Part shown: positions 5,630 to 6,145 of the stretch, one piece after another | How the letters are laid out: the number at the start of each line of letters is the position of its first letter | Position numbering within the stretch: position 1 is the stretch's first letter | DNA from: Chloroflexota bacterium | GTDB lineage: Bacteria > Chloroflexota > Anaerolineae > Anaerolineales > Anaerolineaceae | Assembly (NCBI GenBank): GCA_019136175.1 | Contig: JAGVUS010000224.1 | Coordinates: 1-6,145 of the forward strand | DNA: 6,145 nucleotides | Reading direction: 5' to 3' | The notes under the pieces: generated by a model | The model's database searches: none | Told to the model about the DNA's origin: nothing | Seen by the model: only the letters and a program-made list of their open reading frames with translations | Program-made: the position numbers and the translations under genes

Positions 5630-6145
5630 CCATCATTTTCAGAGGTGAGAATGGTGGTGAGGAAAAAGCTTTGACTAGAATTTCTTCATTGGATTGATCG
5701 AAAGAGCCTTCGATCCATGATGTATTTCTAAGGCGTAAAGTCATTCTGCCAACAGCCTGAATGTCCTCAATCGTCACTTCCCTCCGGTGATCTGCTGCGG
5801 CATGTGCCCTGGCTGCTTCAAAAAGGGCATGTTCTGCTCGTTGAGATTGTATTTGCAGTGTCTGGATTACATTCAAACCAGCCAGAGCAATATCGTCGGA
5901 GATCTTCACATAAGGTAAAATCTCTCGAGCTTGAATGATTTCTTTTTTTGCCAGTTCCGTTTCCTGGGCAAACTCACTGATGAATGACCGGGGATTGCTT
6001 TGATATGCCCGGACCCGGCGATAGACTTCCAACCGTTGTGTCGGATTCTCCAGTCCATTAACCAATACTCTTAATCCAAAACGATCCATGATTTGTGGAC
6101 GGAGGATACCTTCCTCGGGATTCATGGAACCAATCAAAATAAACC
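5622..6145 (-). CDS. Magnesium chelatase BchI/ChlI-type AAA+ ATPase (C-terminal part, 5' truncated by window)
   Basis: This is the C-terminal 174 residues of an AAA+ ATPase of the Mg-chelatase I-subunit family, which powers metal insertion into tetrapyrroles or, in relatives, remodels protein complexes. The frame stays open to the window edge (FILIGSMNPEEG), so the Walker A and B motifs lie outside. The visible part has the sensor-1 region GSMNPEEG, then LRPQIMDRFGLRV, which carries the presumed arginine finger, and then the helical lid with RAEHALFEAARAHAAADHRREVTIEDIQAV, typical of BchI and related chelatase-like proteins. The tail after RLRNTSW is not family-typical. The apparent start near 6137 is an internal TTG, not a real start. 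The stop overlaps the UroD-like gene start by 8 bp, implying translational coupling. Chelatase function would require D and H partners, which are not seen here, so the metal and tetrapyrrole are undetermined. Confidence 0.86.
   Translation of the reverse strand, partial: FILIGSMNPEEGILRPQIMDRFGLRVLVNGLENPTQRLEVYRRVRAYQSNPRSFISEFAQETELAKKEIIQAREILPYVKISDDIALAGLNVIQTLQIQSQRAEHALFEAARAHAAADHRREVTIEDIQAVGRMTLRLRNTSWIEGSFDQSNEEILVKAFSSPPFSPLKMMDE

Noticed and set aside
6120..6137. TTG near 6137 as the start of the chelatase ATPase
   Set aside because: The frame stays open to the window edge and the residues before it (FI-LIGSMN) match the conserved core of the family, so the gene is truncated by the window.
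1..6145. tRNA, rRNA, CRISPR, insertion sequence or riboswitch
   Set aside because: Coding sequence covers nearly all bases, gaps are under 70 nt, and no direct repeats, transposase or RNA-gene signatures were seen.

Overview
The window is ordinary, densely packed bacterial chromosome with moderate GC, seven protein genes and almost no non-coding sequence. No RNA genes, mobile elements, CRISPR arrays or long repeats were found. The mix of proteins suggests an anaerobic Chloroflexota bacterium of the Anaerolineae type: a DegS-like kinase beside a pyrophosphate-type phosphofructokinase and a long class II aldolase, an RsmD with an APPQY motif, and a UroD-family protein with a WRHFPVDDQ N-terminus. 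This placement rests on remembered family resemblance, not on a search.

Left half, plus strand (1-3522): a DegS/NarX-type sensor histidine kinase, cut off at its 5' end by the window edge, is followed after 22 nt by a phosphofructokinase and after a further 19 nt by a class II fructose-bisphosphate aldolase-like protein. The last two genes have strong Shine-Dalgarno sites. The set closes with a near-perfect intrinsic terminator at 3483-3522. The phosphofructokinase carries the Asp/Lys pair that marks pyrophosphate-dependent enzymes. The unit would therefore encode two consecutive steps of glycolysis/gluconeogenesis (F6P to FBP to triose phosphates), the first probably reversible, together with a signalling kinase.

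Middle (3523-4610): a Nudix hydrolase starts immediately after the terminator. The longer reading of this gene would begin inside the terminator, so the start was moved to 3535. Its 3' end overlaps by 40 bp with the convergent gene rsmD (16S rRNA m2G966 methyltransferase).

Right half, minus strand (read from 6145 down to 3999): the C-terminal part of a BchI/ChlI-type magnesium-chelatase AAA+ ATPase, cut off by the window edge, overlaps by 8 bp with a UroD-family protein. That protein is followed 8 nt later by rsmD, so the three look like one transcript. The UroD-like protein lacks the recognisable HemE N-terminal signature and has a His-x-His/Cys pattern. It is more likely a zinc/corrinoid-type methyltransferase relative than a haem-pathway decarboxylase.

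No clearly novel system is visible. The points most worth checking are the divergent active sites of the aldolase and RsmD, the cofactor choice of the phosphofructokinase, and the tight coupling of the chelatase ATPase to the UroD-like protein.
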